Positions 15,717 to 25,272 of a DNA stretch of 64,000 bases are shown here, piece after piece. Position 1 is the first letter of the stretch. Each line of letters opens with the position of its first letter. The notes beneath the pieces were generated by a model that was not told the origin of the DNA, did no database searches, and saw only the letters and a list, made by a program, of their open reading frames with translations. Origin of the DNA: Saccharibacillus nicotianae (GTDB lineage: Bacteria > Bacillota > Bacilli > Paenibacillales > Paenibacillaceae); assembly GCF_042681745.1 (NCBI RefSeq), contig NZ_JBHUGF010000011.1, positions 310,001 through 374,000 on the forward strand, read 5' to 3'. The position numbers and the translations under genes are program-made.

Positions 15717-16112
15717 TTATGCTTCTTCGACTTCAAAGCCAGCTTGTTTCCATGCTGCTGTTCCGCCATCGATATAAGCTACATCAGTGAAGCCCATTTC
15801 TTTCAAAAGGTAAGCACCAAGAGCAGCTTGTCCGCCTGCACCACAAGTCACTAGAATCGGACGTGAACGATCTGACAAACGACCATCGCGCAGTTCTTCT
15901 GGCAATTGTAGATCAGCACGAATTGGCAACATACCCAACGTGATATTAGCGCTACTTGGAATTAGACCACAAGCTCCAGCGTCTTTAGCATCCTGTACAT
16001 CAATAATAAATGTTTCAGGTTGTGCGTTGATTTTTTTGCGTGCTTCTTCAGAAGATACACCAGGTACGTTATTTCTTGCTTTTGTTACCATATCCGTAAA
16101 TGTTAATGCCAT
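15717..16112 (-). CDS. Rhodanese-like domain protein
   Basis: This 131-residue single-domain rhodanese (sulfurtransferase fold) has a conserved FIIDVQD early motif and the active-site loop VTCGAGGQAAL with the catalytic cysteine, followed by the GFTDVAYIDGGTAAW motif. Proteins of this size handle persulfide sulfur or serve in thiol homeostasis in the cytosol. The ATG at 16112 is seven bases from GGAGGTCG. A second cysteine (DAGACGLIP) lies near residue 48. The neighbouring glutathione peroxidase gene is on the same strand 86 bases upstream, so a shared role in peroxide or thiol stress is possible but unproven. Confidence 0.9.
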   Translation of the reverse strand: MALTFTDMVTKARNNVPGVSSEEARKKINAQPETFIIDVQDAKDAGACGLIPSSANITLGMLPIRADLQLPEELRDGRLSDRSRPILVTCGAGGQAALGAYLLKEMGFTDVAYIDGGTAAWKQAGFEVEEA

Positions 16113-16197
16113 TGTTCATCGACCTCCAGTTAGTTAGTGTAAAAGTAGTACTTCATCATTATTTTACCACAATTTAACAACTGTATTCAGCATACAA

Positions 16198-16692
16198 TTA
16201 GTTTAACTTTTCACCAGCAAGTACTTTTTGAATATCACTTTCTACTTCTGCTGGATCAAGACGTGATGGATATTGTTTAACCACATTTCCCTTTTGATCA
16301 ACCAAGAATTTGGCAAAATTCCATTCGATCTCGCCTGTACGAGAAGGTGCAGGAGTCTCATTCACTAGATATTGGAACAACGGATGAGCTGTCTCACCAA
16401 TGACATCTACTTTAGAGAATAGCGGGAAACTAACGTTGTAGTTCACCTGACAAAATGATTTGATATCTTCTTCTGTGCCTGGCTCTTGTCCTTTGAACTG
16501 GTTACAAGGGAAACCAAGTACTTTGAATCCTTGTTCTTGATACGTATCGTATAATTTTTGCAGACCTTCATATTGAGGAGTTAGACCGCAACCACTTGCT
16601 GTGTTCACGATAAGGAGTACATCACCGTTATAATCGGCAAGAGACTTTTCTTCTTTATCAATTGTTGTTGCTGAATAATCGTATACTGACAT
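16198..16692 (-). CDS. Glutathione peroxidase (BsaA-like)
   Basis: This 164-residue peroxidase of the glutathione peroxidase family is of the bacterial type that usually uses thioredoxin. The peroxidatic cysteine is Cys35 in NTASGCGLTPQ. The family motifs LGFPCNQF and WNFAKFLVD supply the Gln and Trp/Asn of the catalytic tetrad, and SFCQVNYNV holds the probable resolving cysteine. The ATG at 16692 follows AAGGAG (16703-16708). An in-frame ATG 33 bases upstream lacks a site. It acts in the cytosol to reduce hydroperoxides. Confidence 0.93.
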   Translation of the reverse strand: MSVYDYSATTIDKEEKSLADYNGDVLLIVNTASGCGLTPQYEGLQKLYDTYQEQGFKVLGFPCNQFKGQEPGTEEDIKSFCQVNYNVSFPLFSKVDVIGETAHPLFQYLVNETPAPSRTGEIEWNFAKFLVDQKGNVVKQYPSRLDPAEVESDIQKVLAGEKLN

Positions 16693-16875
16693 TCTATTCC
16701 ATCTCCTTTTAAAATGATTTTGCAAAATTTAATTTCAAAAAATATATATCTTAATTGTAACGTATTCATTTTAAATGTCAATGTCCAACATGATCATCTT
16801 CATGTAAACTGTAAAGAAACCAGAAGTCTTTTTTTGTACGAATAGCACACCAGTATACGATACAGGAGGCGGTAT

Positions 16876-17517
16876 ATGATGAAACTATTATTATCTGGAT
16901 TTGAACCATTTGGTGGTCATACCATCAATCCAACACAGTCTTTATTGCAAGCGATGGAAGATTACTCATTTACAGATATTTCGTTAGAACTGCATACGAT
17001 TTTGTTACCTGTACATTATGATGAATGTGTAGAGTTGTTGCTGGCTGAAGTGGAAAAGTTTCAGCCTGATATCATTATTGCTTGCGGGCTTGCCGCAGGA
17101 CGCACAGCCGTTAATCTGGAACGGATTGCTGTGAATATCAAAGATATCGAAGCTTCTAGTTATGCAGATAACCGTAATGAACGTCCACAAGATATACCGA
17201 TTCGAGCAAATGGCCCGGATGGATTATTTTCAACGTTACCGATTCGGGTGATTACTGATCGCTTGATCGAAAATGGGATTCCAGCCGTTATTTCCAATAC
17301 AGCCGGAACGTTTATCTGTAACAATGTGATGTACGGTATGCTGGATTATATCAAACAGTCCAGTCCGGGTGTACTCGCAGGCTTTGTTCATTTTCCAGCG
17401 TCTACAGAAATGGCATTGCATAAGCCCAGTCTTCCGACATTGCCGATCAACTTAATGGCACGAGCACTACAATTAATTATACGTACGACTGTAGAACAAT
17501 TGCAAAAAGACGAATAA
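16876..17517 (+). CDS. pcp: Pyrrolidone-carboxylate peptidase
   Basis: This 213-residue cysteine peptidase of family C15 removes N-terminal pyroglutamate from peptides in the cytosol. The catalytic triad is visible: Glu82 in AVNLERIAVN, Cys148 in NTAGTFICNNVMYG and His172 in GFVHFPAS. The start LLLSGFEPFGG is diagnostic. The ATGs at 16876 and 16879 are both suitable: AGGAGG (16864-16869) is six and nine bases away. It appears monocistronic, with a bidirectional terminator after it. Confidence 0.95.
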   Translation: MMKLLLSGFEPFGGHTINPTQSLLQAMEDYSFTDISLELHTILLPVHYDECVELLLAEVEKFQPDIIIACGLAAGRTAVNLERIAVNIKDIEASSYADNRNERPQDIPIRANGPDGLFSTLPIRVITDRLIENGIPAVISNTAGTFICNNVMYGMLDYIKQSSPGVLAGFVHFPASTEMALHKPSLPTLPINLMARALQLIIRTTVEQLQKDE

Positions 17518-17560
17518 TCTACAGTAACGTCTGATGGCTATTCTAATCTATCAAAAAATA

Positions 17561-17604
17561 AAAACCTCTTATTTCGGGAAGATATCGAATAAGAGGTTTT
17601 GTTT
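17561..17604. terminator. Bidirectional terminator
   Basis: AAAACCTCTTATTCG-like arms pair perfectly around a short loop, with A and T runs on both sides, between convergent genes ending at 17517 and 17607. Confidence 0.88.
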
Positions 17605-17606
17605 TA

Positions 17607-17957
17607 TTAGCTTATAGTAGAAGAGCGTGAATGTCGTCTGATACGCCATCGATAGATCCAGATCACGATTGCCCATACAAGACTGACCAACATAATCGGG
17701 AACATCAATAACAATGGAATATCGATTAACGCTCCTATCGGTTCTGGGTGTGTAAGTTGATAAATATAACCCGGTAGAAGAGCGCATAATCCTAATACAA
17801 ATAAGATTGTGGTACCGATCCAGCTTTTACGAGAAAAACGTGAACCGGTCAAAATTATAAATAATAAGATCAGTAATTCAATCAACCAGATTAAGCGAAA
17901 TAAAGGATCTGAAAATACAGTTGCTGGATTAATCCATCCCATTGGATATTGCACCAC
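17607..17957 (-). CDS. Small integral membrane protein
   Basis: This 116-residue protein of unknown function has three predicted membrane helices (about residues 20-38, 47-68 and 78-104) and a basic C-terminal tail, RWRIRRHSR. The GTG at 17957 lies five bases after the stop of the upstream dehydrogenase gene, suggesting translational coupling. No strong Shine-Dalgarno is visible. A second GTG at 17954 or the ATG at 17942 could be used instead. Probably cotranscribed with the dehydrogenase, but a functional link is only inferred. Confidence 0.7.
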   Translation of the reverse strand: MVQYPMGWINPATVFSDPLFRLIWLIELLILLFIILTGSRFSRKSWIGTTILFVLGLCALLPGYIYQLTHPEPIGALIDIPLLLMFPIMLVSLVWAIVIWIYRWRIRRHSRSSTIS

Positions 17958-17962
17958 CGTTT

Positions 17963-18901
17963 CTATTCAAACGTGATTACAATTTTACCTTTAGCATGAT
18001 GAGTCGCACTTAATTCATGAGCTTCTTGTAGACCTTTTTCAGAGAAAGGAATTTCAGTGCCGACGATTGCTTTGAGCTTGCCTTCCGCCATCAATAGCGC
18101 TAACTTCTGCAATTGTTCACCATTCGGTTCTAACCAGATCGACTTGGCAGTTACATCGTATTGAGCTTTGAGCTTCTCATCCGGTTCGCCAACGATAGAG
18201 ATCAAGCGTCCTGTACCTGGTTTGAGAACTTTAAAGCTATCTGCTTGAATCTTATCACCCATCGTATCGAACACTAGATCAATATCGGATAACACTTCGG
18301 CAAAGTCGGTCGATTTATAATCGATTACTTGATCTGCTCCTAATGATTCAAGAAATTCTTTATTTTTTTCGCTAGCTGTGGTGATAACATGTGCTCCTGC
18401 ATTTTTGGCAAGTTGGATCGCTAGACTACCAACACCACCTGCACCCGCATGAATCAATACCGTTTCGCCTGATTTCAACTGTCCATGATCGAAGAGGGCT
18501 TGCCATGCAGTGAGTCCTGCTAAAGGAATCGAAGCCGCTTCCTGAAACGTTACACTGACAGGCAATGCTGCTAATAAATGATCATCTACAAGTGTATATT
18601 CGGCATACGTACCAAAACGTGTCGTTTCCGGGCGAGCAAATACTTCGTCTCCGATTTTCCATTCAGTCACCGCAGATCCGACTTCTGTAATCACGCCGGC
18701 AGCATCCCATCCCAAAATAATAGGGAACTCCCAATCCATCATTTGTTTTAAATAACCTGCACGTAATTTCCAGTCAATCGGATTGATCGAAGTCGCTTTT
18801 AATTTGACAACCACTTGATGTTCTCCGGGCACAGGATCAGGAACATTCATTTCTTTCAGTTCTTCTTTTTCACCATATTGTTCGATTACAACTGCTTTCA
18901 T
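17963..18901 (-). CDS. NADP-dependent quinone-oxidoreductase-like dehydrogenase
   Basis: This 312-residue zinc-free medium-chain dehydrogenase/reductase has an N-terminal GroES-like domain (TSINPIDWKLRAGY, LGWDAAGVITEVG, GDEVFARP) and a Rossmann domain with HAGAGGVGSLAIQLAK. It lacks the structural zinc cysteines, as in the quinone oxidoreductase branch, which reduces quinones or enones with NADPH. The ATG at 18901 follows AAGGAGGAA. The downstream small membrane protein is probably in the same operon. It resembles the other dehydrogenase at 29633 in architecture but is not a close copy. Confidence 0.9.
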   Translation of the reverse strand: MKAVVIEQYGEKEELKEMNVPDPVPGEHQVVVKLKATSINPIDWKLRAGYLKQMMDWEFPIILGWDAAGVITEVGSAVTEWKIGDEVFARPETTRFGTYAEYTLVDDHLLAALPVSVTFQEAASIPLAGLTAWQALFDHGQLKSGETVLIHAGAGGVGSLAIQLAKNAGAHVITTASEKNKEFLESLGADQVIDYKSTDFAEVLSDIDLVFDTMGDKIQADSFKVLKPGTGRLISIVGEPDEKLKAQYDVTAKSIWLEPNGEQLQKLALLMAEGKLKAIVGTEIPFSEKGLQEAHELSATHHAKGKIVITFE

Positions 18902-19116
18902 AAGTATTCCTCCTTATATGCTATGACTCTACCATTAACATACACCAAATCAAACATCTTGAATAATTAACGAAAAGGCTAACTTTTTTTGCTTCAAAAC
19001 CAACATTTCTGGATGCTTTTAACCGTTATATACATTAGAACATGAACTATTTTGCGCAAACCTGCAAATCGTTCTTACATAAATCGTCAACATCAGAAGA
19101 AAATGAAGGAGCCGTT

Positions 19117-22100
19117 ATGAAAAAACAATGGCTAGTCCCTATAATTGTATTGTTGTTAATCGCTTTGCCTGTATACGGATTTATCCGGCAATATCTTGTC
19201 GATAAAATAGACGATCCTGTCGCGCAACATGGCGTGATCGATTTGCGCCAGTGGGATTACACTGCCAATGGTACGGTATCGCTAAATGGAGAATGGGATA
19301 TATATCCTTCTGTTCTTCTGAATCCGCAAGATTTTCAAAATGGAAAAGCAGTACAAACCAGTACTCCGGCGCAACCTATTCAAGTTCCTCAAGCGTGGAA
19401 TCAAGTGATGGAACAACATGGTGCTTCGGCTTTCGGCTATGCCACATATCATTTGCGTATTCTGGTAGCCAATCCGCAACAAGCAGAACAATTATACGGT
19501 ATTCATGTCAAAAATATTCGTACAGCCAGTCGGATATTTATCAATGGACAATTTGTAGGATCTAGTGGGTCGCCAGGCACTACAGCTTCTACAACGATCC
19601 CGAACAATGTTCCTTATAACACATGGGTTCCTGTAAAGGGAAATACGATTGATTTAATCGTTCAAGTATCGAATTTTAGTTATTCTTCTGGAGGTATTGC
19701 TTATCCGATCAACTTTGGCGATCTAGCGGCGATTACGAAAGAACGTGAAATTTCGATTATTAGTGATATTGCAGTTATGGGAGGATTTTTGCTTCCAGGT
19801 CTTTATGTTTTGATTTTGTATCATATGCGTCGTAAAGATCAGACTTTGCTATATCTTGGATTTTTCTGTATTGCTGCTTTTATACATGTATTAACGCATG
19901 GAGAAAAGTTATTCAGTATGGTATTACCACATCTTTCCTACGATATCGTATTGCGTGTTCAGTTGATCTGCTCGGTTACTTTCTATTACTGTTTGCTGTT
20001 TTATGTGAGTCAATCGTTGCCGAATGTAGCACATACTTGGGTGTTACGTAGCTATCGAATCATGTCGATCCTTTTGCTGATTATGAGTCTGGTGACACCG
20101 ACTTCGGTGTTTACTCAAGTGGATAAAGCTTGGTTTGTATCTAATTTGCTGACTATTGCTTATATTCTCTACATTGTTGTCAGAGCAGTTATACGCAAGC
20201 AACCGAATAGTCAGTCGATGTTGTTAAGTGTTCATAGTCTGGCGGTCGTTGCGATTATCAGTTTAATCAGTTTGCGAGGAATTGTAGATAATACCGTTAT
20301 TATTCCTTTAGAAGTGCTATTTTTTGTAATTACACAGTGTCTGATGATCGGTCGTCAATTTGCGCTTTCTTTTCAACAAATTGAGAATCTATCTCAGCAA
20401 TTACTAACGTTAGATGAGTTGAAAGATGAATTTATCGCTAATACCTCACATGCGCTGCGTACACCTTTGCATGGCATGATTAATATGACTGAATCACTGG
20501 TTGAAGGAGCGGCGGGCCCTGTAGCAGACAAGCAAGCCGAGCAACTGATCTTAGTCTCTTCAACAGGGCGTAAGCTAGCAGCTCTAATCAACGATATTCT
20601 CGATTATTCTAAATTAAAAAATGGAGATTTATTGTTAGATCGCAAAGCTGTTGATCTGCGTACAGTTGCAGAATCTGTACTGGAAATTGTTAGTTATACC
20701 GCAGCAGGACGGCAGATTGTTTTTATCCAAGAATGGCCTGAATATGTACCTCCGCTGTATACCGATGAAGATCGGTTAAATCAGATTTTGTATAACTTGC
20801 TTGGTAATGCTGTGAAGTTTACAGAGCAAGGAGAGATTCGTTTTATTGTAGAAGTAGGTGTGCAAGCTGTTACTTTTTCTGTAATAGATACAGGGATCGG
20901 AATCGAAGCAGATCGGTATGAAGATATTTTCAAATCATTTGAGCAAGGGTTAGGGCTATCCGAACAAAGTTACGCCGGTACAGGGCTTGGACTTAGTATT
21001 ACTAAAAAGCTTGTTGAATTGAATGATGGACAGATCACAGTAGACTCGGTTCCAGGTCAAGGATCTACATTTACAGTGACGTTGCCGATAGCCGATGTTC
21101 CGGTCACCAAAGAACTGATCACGCTCTCCAAACCGATCACTGTTCAACACAAAGTCAAACTATCGCTCTCCAAAAACAAACCTGTGTTGCAACGCGAAAA
21201 AGAGGCAGTCACTCATACCGATGAACAATTATCTGCTACTCCGCATACTCATGTAATTTTGATTGTTGATGATGATCCGGTGAATTTGCAGGTGTTAAAT
21301 AATATTTTATCGTTACAACAGTATGTAGTCATTGAAGCTCAAAGTGGTACACAAGCGTTGGATAAATTACGGTATCATCCAAAGATTGATTTAATGATTA
21401 CCGATTGGATGATGCCTGCGATGTCTGGACTGGAATTATGTCGCCAAGTTCGTCAACGGTATTCTTTGACTGAATTACCGATATTGATGTTAACTGCACG
21501 AAGTCGTCCTGAAGATATTCAGAATGGATTTGCCGCAGGGGTAAATGATTTTCTAGGCAAGCCTGTGCATGCGATTGAGCTTAGAGCAAGGGTGAACACA
21601 TTACTAGCACTCAAATCGTCTGTACAGACGGTATTGCGAACAGAAATGGCTTTTTTACAAGCGCAGATTAAGCCCCATTTTTTATACAATGCGTTGAATA
21701 CAATTATTGCGATGTGCTCGATTGATTCTGATCAAGCCTCAGAATTATTGATTGAACTGAGTCAGTATTTACGGCGGAGTTTTGATTTTCAGAATCGAGA
21801 TCAGTTAACGACATTAAACAAAGAAATTGAATTGATTCAATCATATTTATTTTTGGAAAAAGCACGCTTTGATGAACGGTTACAGGTTGTATGGGATATA
21901 GATCGCGAAATGGGACAAATGATTCCACCGCTTAGTATCCAACCGCTTGTCGAAAATGCAGTACGACACGGATTGATGAACAGAGCAGCAGGAGGCATAC
22001 TGACGATTTCGATTCAAGAACAACAGAATGATTTGTTAGTACGTATTCAAGATGATGGTATCGGTATTGCCCCTGACAAGATTCAAGCGTTGTTAACAGG

Positions 22101-22254
22101 AGAATCTGCTGTTTCTGCCAATAGTGGTGTAGGTGTGATTAATATTCACAAACGACTACTCGCCATGTATGGAGAAGGGCTTCACATTGAAAGTTCTATC
22201 GGCAAAGGAACAATAGTAAGCTTTATTATTCCGGGAGGTGAAATAAGCGCATGA
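19117..22254 (+). CDS. Hybrid sensor kinase with two kinase modules
   Basis: This 1045-residue membrane sensor has an N-terminal anchor (residues 5-25), an extracytoplasmic beta-rich domain (about 40-215, with SLNGEWDIYP, resembling 7TMR-DISMED2), and a seven-helix region (about 225-415). A HisKA domain follows with His445 in SHALRTPLHG, then a HATPase domain (YNLLGNAVKFTEQG, DTGIGI, GTGLGLS), a receiver domain with Asp763 in TDWMMPAMSG, and a second LytS/YesM-type kinase core with His854 in PHFLYNALNT and QPLVENAVRHG. The ATG at 19117 follows AAGGAG (19106-19111). The stop overlaps the next start (ATGA), so it is translationally coupled to the response regulator. The signal is unknown. Confidence 0.9.
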   Translation: MKKQWLVPIIVLLLIALPVYGFIRQYLVDKIDDPVAQHGVIDLRQWDYTANGTVSLNGEWDIYPSVLLNPQDFQNGKAVQTSTPAQPIQVPQAWNQVMEQHGASAFGYATYHLRILVANPQQAEQLYGIHVKNIRTASRIFINGQFVGSSGSPGTTASTTIPNNVPYNTWVPVKGNTIDLIVQVSNFSYSSGGIAYPINFGDLAAITKEREISIISDIAVMGGFLLPGLYVLILYHMRRKDQTLLYLGFFCIAAFIHVLTHGEKLFSMVLPHLSYDIVLRVQLICSVTFYYCLLFYVSQSLPNVAHTWVLRSYRIMSILLLIMSLVTPTSVFTQVDKAWFVSNLLTIAYILYIVVRAVIRKQPNSQSMLLSVHSLAVVAIISLISLRGIVDNTVIIPLEVLFFVITQCLMIGRQFALSFQQIENLSQQLLTLDELKDEFIANTSHALRTPLHGMINMTESLVEGAAGPVADKQAEQLILVSSTGRKLAALINDILDYSKLKNGDLLLDRKAVDLRTVAESVLEIVSYTAAGRQIVFIQEWPEYVPPLYTDEDRLNQILYNLLGNAVKFTEQGEIRFIVEVGVQAVTFSVIDTGIGIEADRYEDIFKSFEQGLGLSEQSYAGTGLGLSITKKLVELNDGQITVDSVPGQGSTFTVTLPIADVPVTKELITLSKPITVQHKVKLSLSKNKPVLQREKEAVTHTDEQLSATPHTHVILIVDDDPVNLQVLNNILSLQQYVVIEAQSGTQALDKLRYHPKIDLMITDWMMPAMSGLELCRQVRQRYSLTELPILMLTARSRPEDIQNGFAAGVNDFLGKPVHAIELRARVNTLLALKSSVQTVLRTEMAFLQAQIKPHFLYNALNTIIAMCSIDSDQASELLIELSQYLRRSFDFQNRDQLTTLNKEIELIQSYLFLEKARFDERLQVVWDIDREMGQMIPPLSIQPLVENAVRHGLMNRAAGGILTISIQEQQNDLLVRIQDDGIGIAPDKIQALLTGESAVSANSGVGVINIHKRLLAMYGEGLHIESSIGKGTIVSFIIPGGEISA

Positions 22255-23375
22255 GAGCGATTTTGATTGATGATGAGAAACCAGCATTGTTACACTTGGA
22301 AAAACTGTTACACAAAGATGGCGAGATTGAAGTCGTTGGAAAATATACATTTGCTCAAGCAGGAATTGATCATTTGAAAAAAGACAAAACCGATATTGTT
22401 TTTCTCGATATCGGTATGCCCGAGATCAACGGTTTAGAAGCGGCTGAATATATTCAACAGATCGATCAGAGTATCAAAATTGTTTATATTACAGCCTATT
22501 CTGAATATGCTCTAGAAGCTTTTGAATTGAACGCACTCGATTATATATTAAAACCAATTGTGCCTGTTCGTTTCCAAAAAACATTAGAGCGGATTCGCAA
22601 TTCAGTTCCAGCAACCCAACCTGTAGAGACTGAGCCTGTGGATGATGTTGTCAAAGTATTATGCTTTAAGCGACTTACTTTACAAGATGGGCACCCTGAT
22701 GGCAAAAAGCTAAAATGGCGTACGATGAAAGCTCAAGAATTGTTTGCTTTTCTGATGCATCATAAAGGAGAATGGGTCTCCAAAGAAAAAATTATAGATG
22801 CGTTATGGCCGGAATATACAGAAGAAAAAGCAACAACCCATTTGCATACATCGGTATATCAAATTCGGAAATTACTCAAAGAATGGGGTATCACAACCAA
22901 GCTGGAATATGCACAAGAAGGATACCGCTTGAGTCAAGAAGGCATTATGAATGATGTCGATCGATTTGAAGCAGGAATTCAAGCAGACAAAGATTATGCC
23001 GAAGATTGCTACCTTCAAAATGATCACTTGTTGTCTTTATATCGAGGTGATTATTTAGAAGAACATGATTATCCGTGGGCAAGTATTCGTCGTCAAAATT
23101 TATTGCAAGCTTATATGAATTTGCTGTTCACTACCGCGCAATATGAGATCAACCATAATCGGGAACAACAAGCGATTCAGCGCTTATTAGGTGCATGGCA
23201 AAAAGACCCGTATTCTGAAGAAATTTGCCGATTATTAATGAGTGCTTATGCTAGTATCGGTCATTATGCTTTGCTGGCAAGTTGCTATAGAAGCTTTGTG
23301 AATTTGTTACATGAAGATCTGGGCATTGAACCTGAAAAAGAAACAGTGCAATTATATCAACGGCTTCATCCATAA
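22251..23375 (+). CDS. SARP-like response regulator
   Basis: This 374-residue regulator has three parts: a receiver domain (1-120, phosphoacceptor Asp53 in VFLDIGMPE, Lys in YILKPIVPVR), a winged-helix DNA-binding domain (about 150-230, with LKWRTMKAQELFAFLMHHK and VSKEKIIDALWPE), and a bacterial transcriptional activator (BTAD) TPR-like domain (240-374). It is the probable partner of the overlapping hybrid kinase, most likely of its second, LytS-like module. The ATG is preceded by GGGAGGTGA within the kinase gene. An SLH surface protein follows 44 bases later, so cell-surface control is a plausible output. Confidence 0.9.
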   Translation: MRAILIDDEKPALLHLEKLLHKDGEIEVVGKYTFAQAGIDHLKKDKTDIVFLDIGMPEINGLEAAEYIQQIDQSIKIVYITAYSEYALEAFELNALDYILKPIVPVRFQKTLERIRNSVPATQPVETEPVDDVVKVLCFKRLTLQDGHPDGKKLKWRTMKAQELFAFLMHHKGEWVSKEKIIDALWPEYTEEKATTHLHTSVYQIRKLLKEWGITTKLEYAQEGYRLSQEGIMNDVDRFEAGIQADKDYAEDCYLQNDHLLSLYRGDYLEEHDYPWASIRRQNLLQAYMNLLFTTAQYEINHNREQQAIQRLLGAWQKDPYSEEICRLLMSAYASIGHYALLASCYRSFVNLLHEDLGIEPEKETVQLYQRLHP

Positions 23376-23419
23376 ATCACCAAAACTACGTGATTATTAA
23401 AAAGAATAGAGGGTTAGCG

Positions 23420-25186
23420 ATGAAGCATGATCGAGGACGTGATATCAGTCGATATTCACTGTATGTCTGCTGTATCAGTCTGCTAATGATGGTAACGTGG
23501 GGATGGGGTGCTGTACAAGATGTTCAAGCCGCCGAGATATCAGCACCATCATCAGATAGCTTATTATCACCTGTTGTTGCAGCATCTTCGATAGATTTAG
23601 CAGATGTAGGGGTAAATATTTTAGCAGGCTGGCTTACAGGAACTACTACAGCGATGGAGTATAGTGTAGATTCTACGAATGGCACTAATGGTACGTGGGT
23701 TCAAGCAGAACTTATGGTCACACCTGTACAATGGCAACCTGGCTATCTGTATATTCGAGAACAAGCAGATCCTAGTCATTTTCGCTTGTTAGCTGTTATT
23801 CAGTTGGGTAGAGATGGTGGGTATGTATTTGTCGATCCAACTGTAACCTCTGTTGTACCGGATCAAGTAGATTCGTCTCTTACAGAACCTGTTATCGAAT
23901 CCGCAGACTCCGCAGATTCTACAACTACGCCTAGCGATAACAACACAGTGAATCGTCCGCTAGTTACGATAGAACCGACTACAGATCATACTACATTATC
24001 TACATCTACGATTCGTATAAACACTCCTTTAGCGATTCAACAACTAACAGCCGATAACAATCATCGACTAATGATTCCAATCTCAAATCAAGAGCCATTG
24101 ATTCAAGTGCCGATTGAAGGTTCATTATTACAAGCATTATACGAGCAAAATGGTTCGCTAATGATTGTCTGCCCGCAAGTAACGTACACTTTACCGATAG
24201 CTACCCTACAGCAACAACAATTGATTCAATCATTTACCAATCCACCATCTACAGTCACACCAATTACATTCATCATTAATATCAGTACACCATCCAGTAG
24301 TGAAATAGCACCGCTACAATCTATTGCGAACCAACAAGGACTGACGGTGATCGGTTCTCCTGTAACTATTCAATTACATGCTGAATACAATGGACAGACA
24401 GTAGCAGTGAATCCGCAGGCAAATGATCAAAGTCTTGAAGTAACGATGTCAGTACCTGATACAACATCTGCTTCGGCTTATCCAGTCACTACAGCGATTG
24501 TGTATCACAGTGATCAGACAATTAATCCTGTGCCTACCGTAATCTCATCGTCAGCAGACCGTCAGCCTAGCGCACATATTCATGGATGGAGTAACGGGAT
24601 CTATGCGCTGATATCGCATCATCAATCTTTTGTCGATATGAATACGCATTGGAGTCGTACAGATGTTAACGATATGGCTTCAAGGCTTGTAGTAACAGGA
24701 GAAAAGGGAGGAATATTTGCCCCGGATCGACTGGTAACCCGAGCAGAATTTGCAGCGATGATTGTCAGAGCACTAGGATTGTCTGCTGAACCAAGCAAGA
24801 TCACTTTTTCCGATGTGCATGATTCTGATTGGTATGCTGGTGTGATCGGGAGCGCCAGTAATCATGGATTGATCGAAGGATATAAAGATACGACATTTCG
24901 CCCGAATCAACAGATTACCCGCGAAGAAGCAAGTGAAATATTGAGTCATGCGATGAAATTAACAGGCTTGCGTACCGATATGACGACTAATGAAGCCAAT
25001 GCACAGCTAAATGGTTTTTCCGATCGCAAGCAAGTCTCCAATTGGGCTGTGCCTGCATTGGCTTTGGCTGTCAAATATCATATTGTTGAAGGTGCTCAAG
25101 GAGCTATTAATCCACAAAGCGATGTGTCACGCGGACAAGCAACAGCGATGATTCGCCGCTTATTGCAACAATCCGGCTGGATCTAA
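23420..25186 (+). CDS. S-layer homology domain surface protein
   Basis: This 588-residue exported protein has a signal peptide (hydrophobic YSLYVCCISLLMMVTWGWG, cleavage after VQA), a long Ser/Thr-rich region of unknown function (about 30-410), and three C-terminal SLH modules. The modules are recognisable by VTRAEFAAMIVRALGL, FSDVHDSDWYAGVI, GYKDTTFRPNQQITREEA and NPQSDVSRGQATAMIRRLL. SLH modules bind pyruvylated secondary cell wall polymer. The ATG at 23420 follows AGAGGG (23408-23413). It is the third gene after a sensor kinase and regulator, and probably in the same operon. The central part matches nothing I recognise. Confidence 0.9.
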   Translation: MKHDRGRDISRYSLYVCCISLLMMVTWGWGAVQDVQAAEISAPSSDSLLSPVVAASSIDLADVGVNILAGWLTGTTTAMEYSVDSTNGTNGTWVQAELMVTPVQWQPGYLYIREQADPSHFRLLAVIQLGRDGGYVFVDPTVTSVVPDQVDSSLTEPVIESADSADSTTTPSDNNTVNRPLVTIEPTTDHTTLSTSTIRINTPLAIQQLTADNNHRLMIPISNQEPLIQVPIEGSLLQALYEQNGSLMIVCPQVTYTLPIATLQQQQLIQSFTNPPSTVTPITFIINISTPSSSEIAPLQSIANQQGLTVIGSPVTIQLHAEYNGQTVAVNPQANDQSLEVTMSVPDTTSASAYPVTTAIVYHSDQTINPVPTVISSSADRQPSAHIHGWSNGIYALISHHQSFVDMNTHWSRTDVNDMASRLVVTGEKGGIFAPDRLVTRAEFAAMIVRALGLSAEPSKITFSDVHDSDWYAGVIGSASNHGLIEGYKDTTFRPNQQITREEASEILSHAMKLTGLRTDMTTNEANAQLNGFSDRKQVSNWAVPALALAVKYHIVEGAQGAINPQSDVSRGQATAMIRRLLQQSGWI

Positions 25187-25218
25187 TCTCAATCATCCTC
25201 AATCATAATCCAACACAA

Positions 25219-25264
25219 TAAAAGCCTATCCCTGAAAAGATTTATACACAGGGGTAGGCTTTTG
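25219..25264. terminator. Bidirectional terminator
   Basis: AAAAGCCTATCCCTG pairs with CAGGGGTAGGCTTTT (one G-U pair) between convergent genes ending at 25186 and 25273. Confidence 0.88.
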
Positions 25265-25272
25265 TGCTAGTG

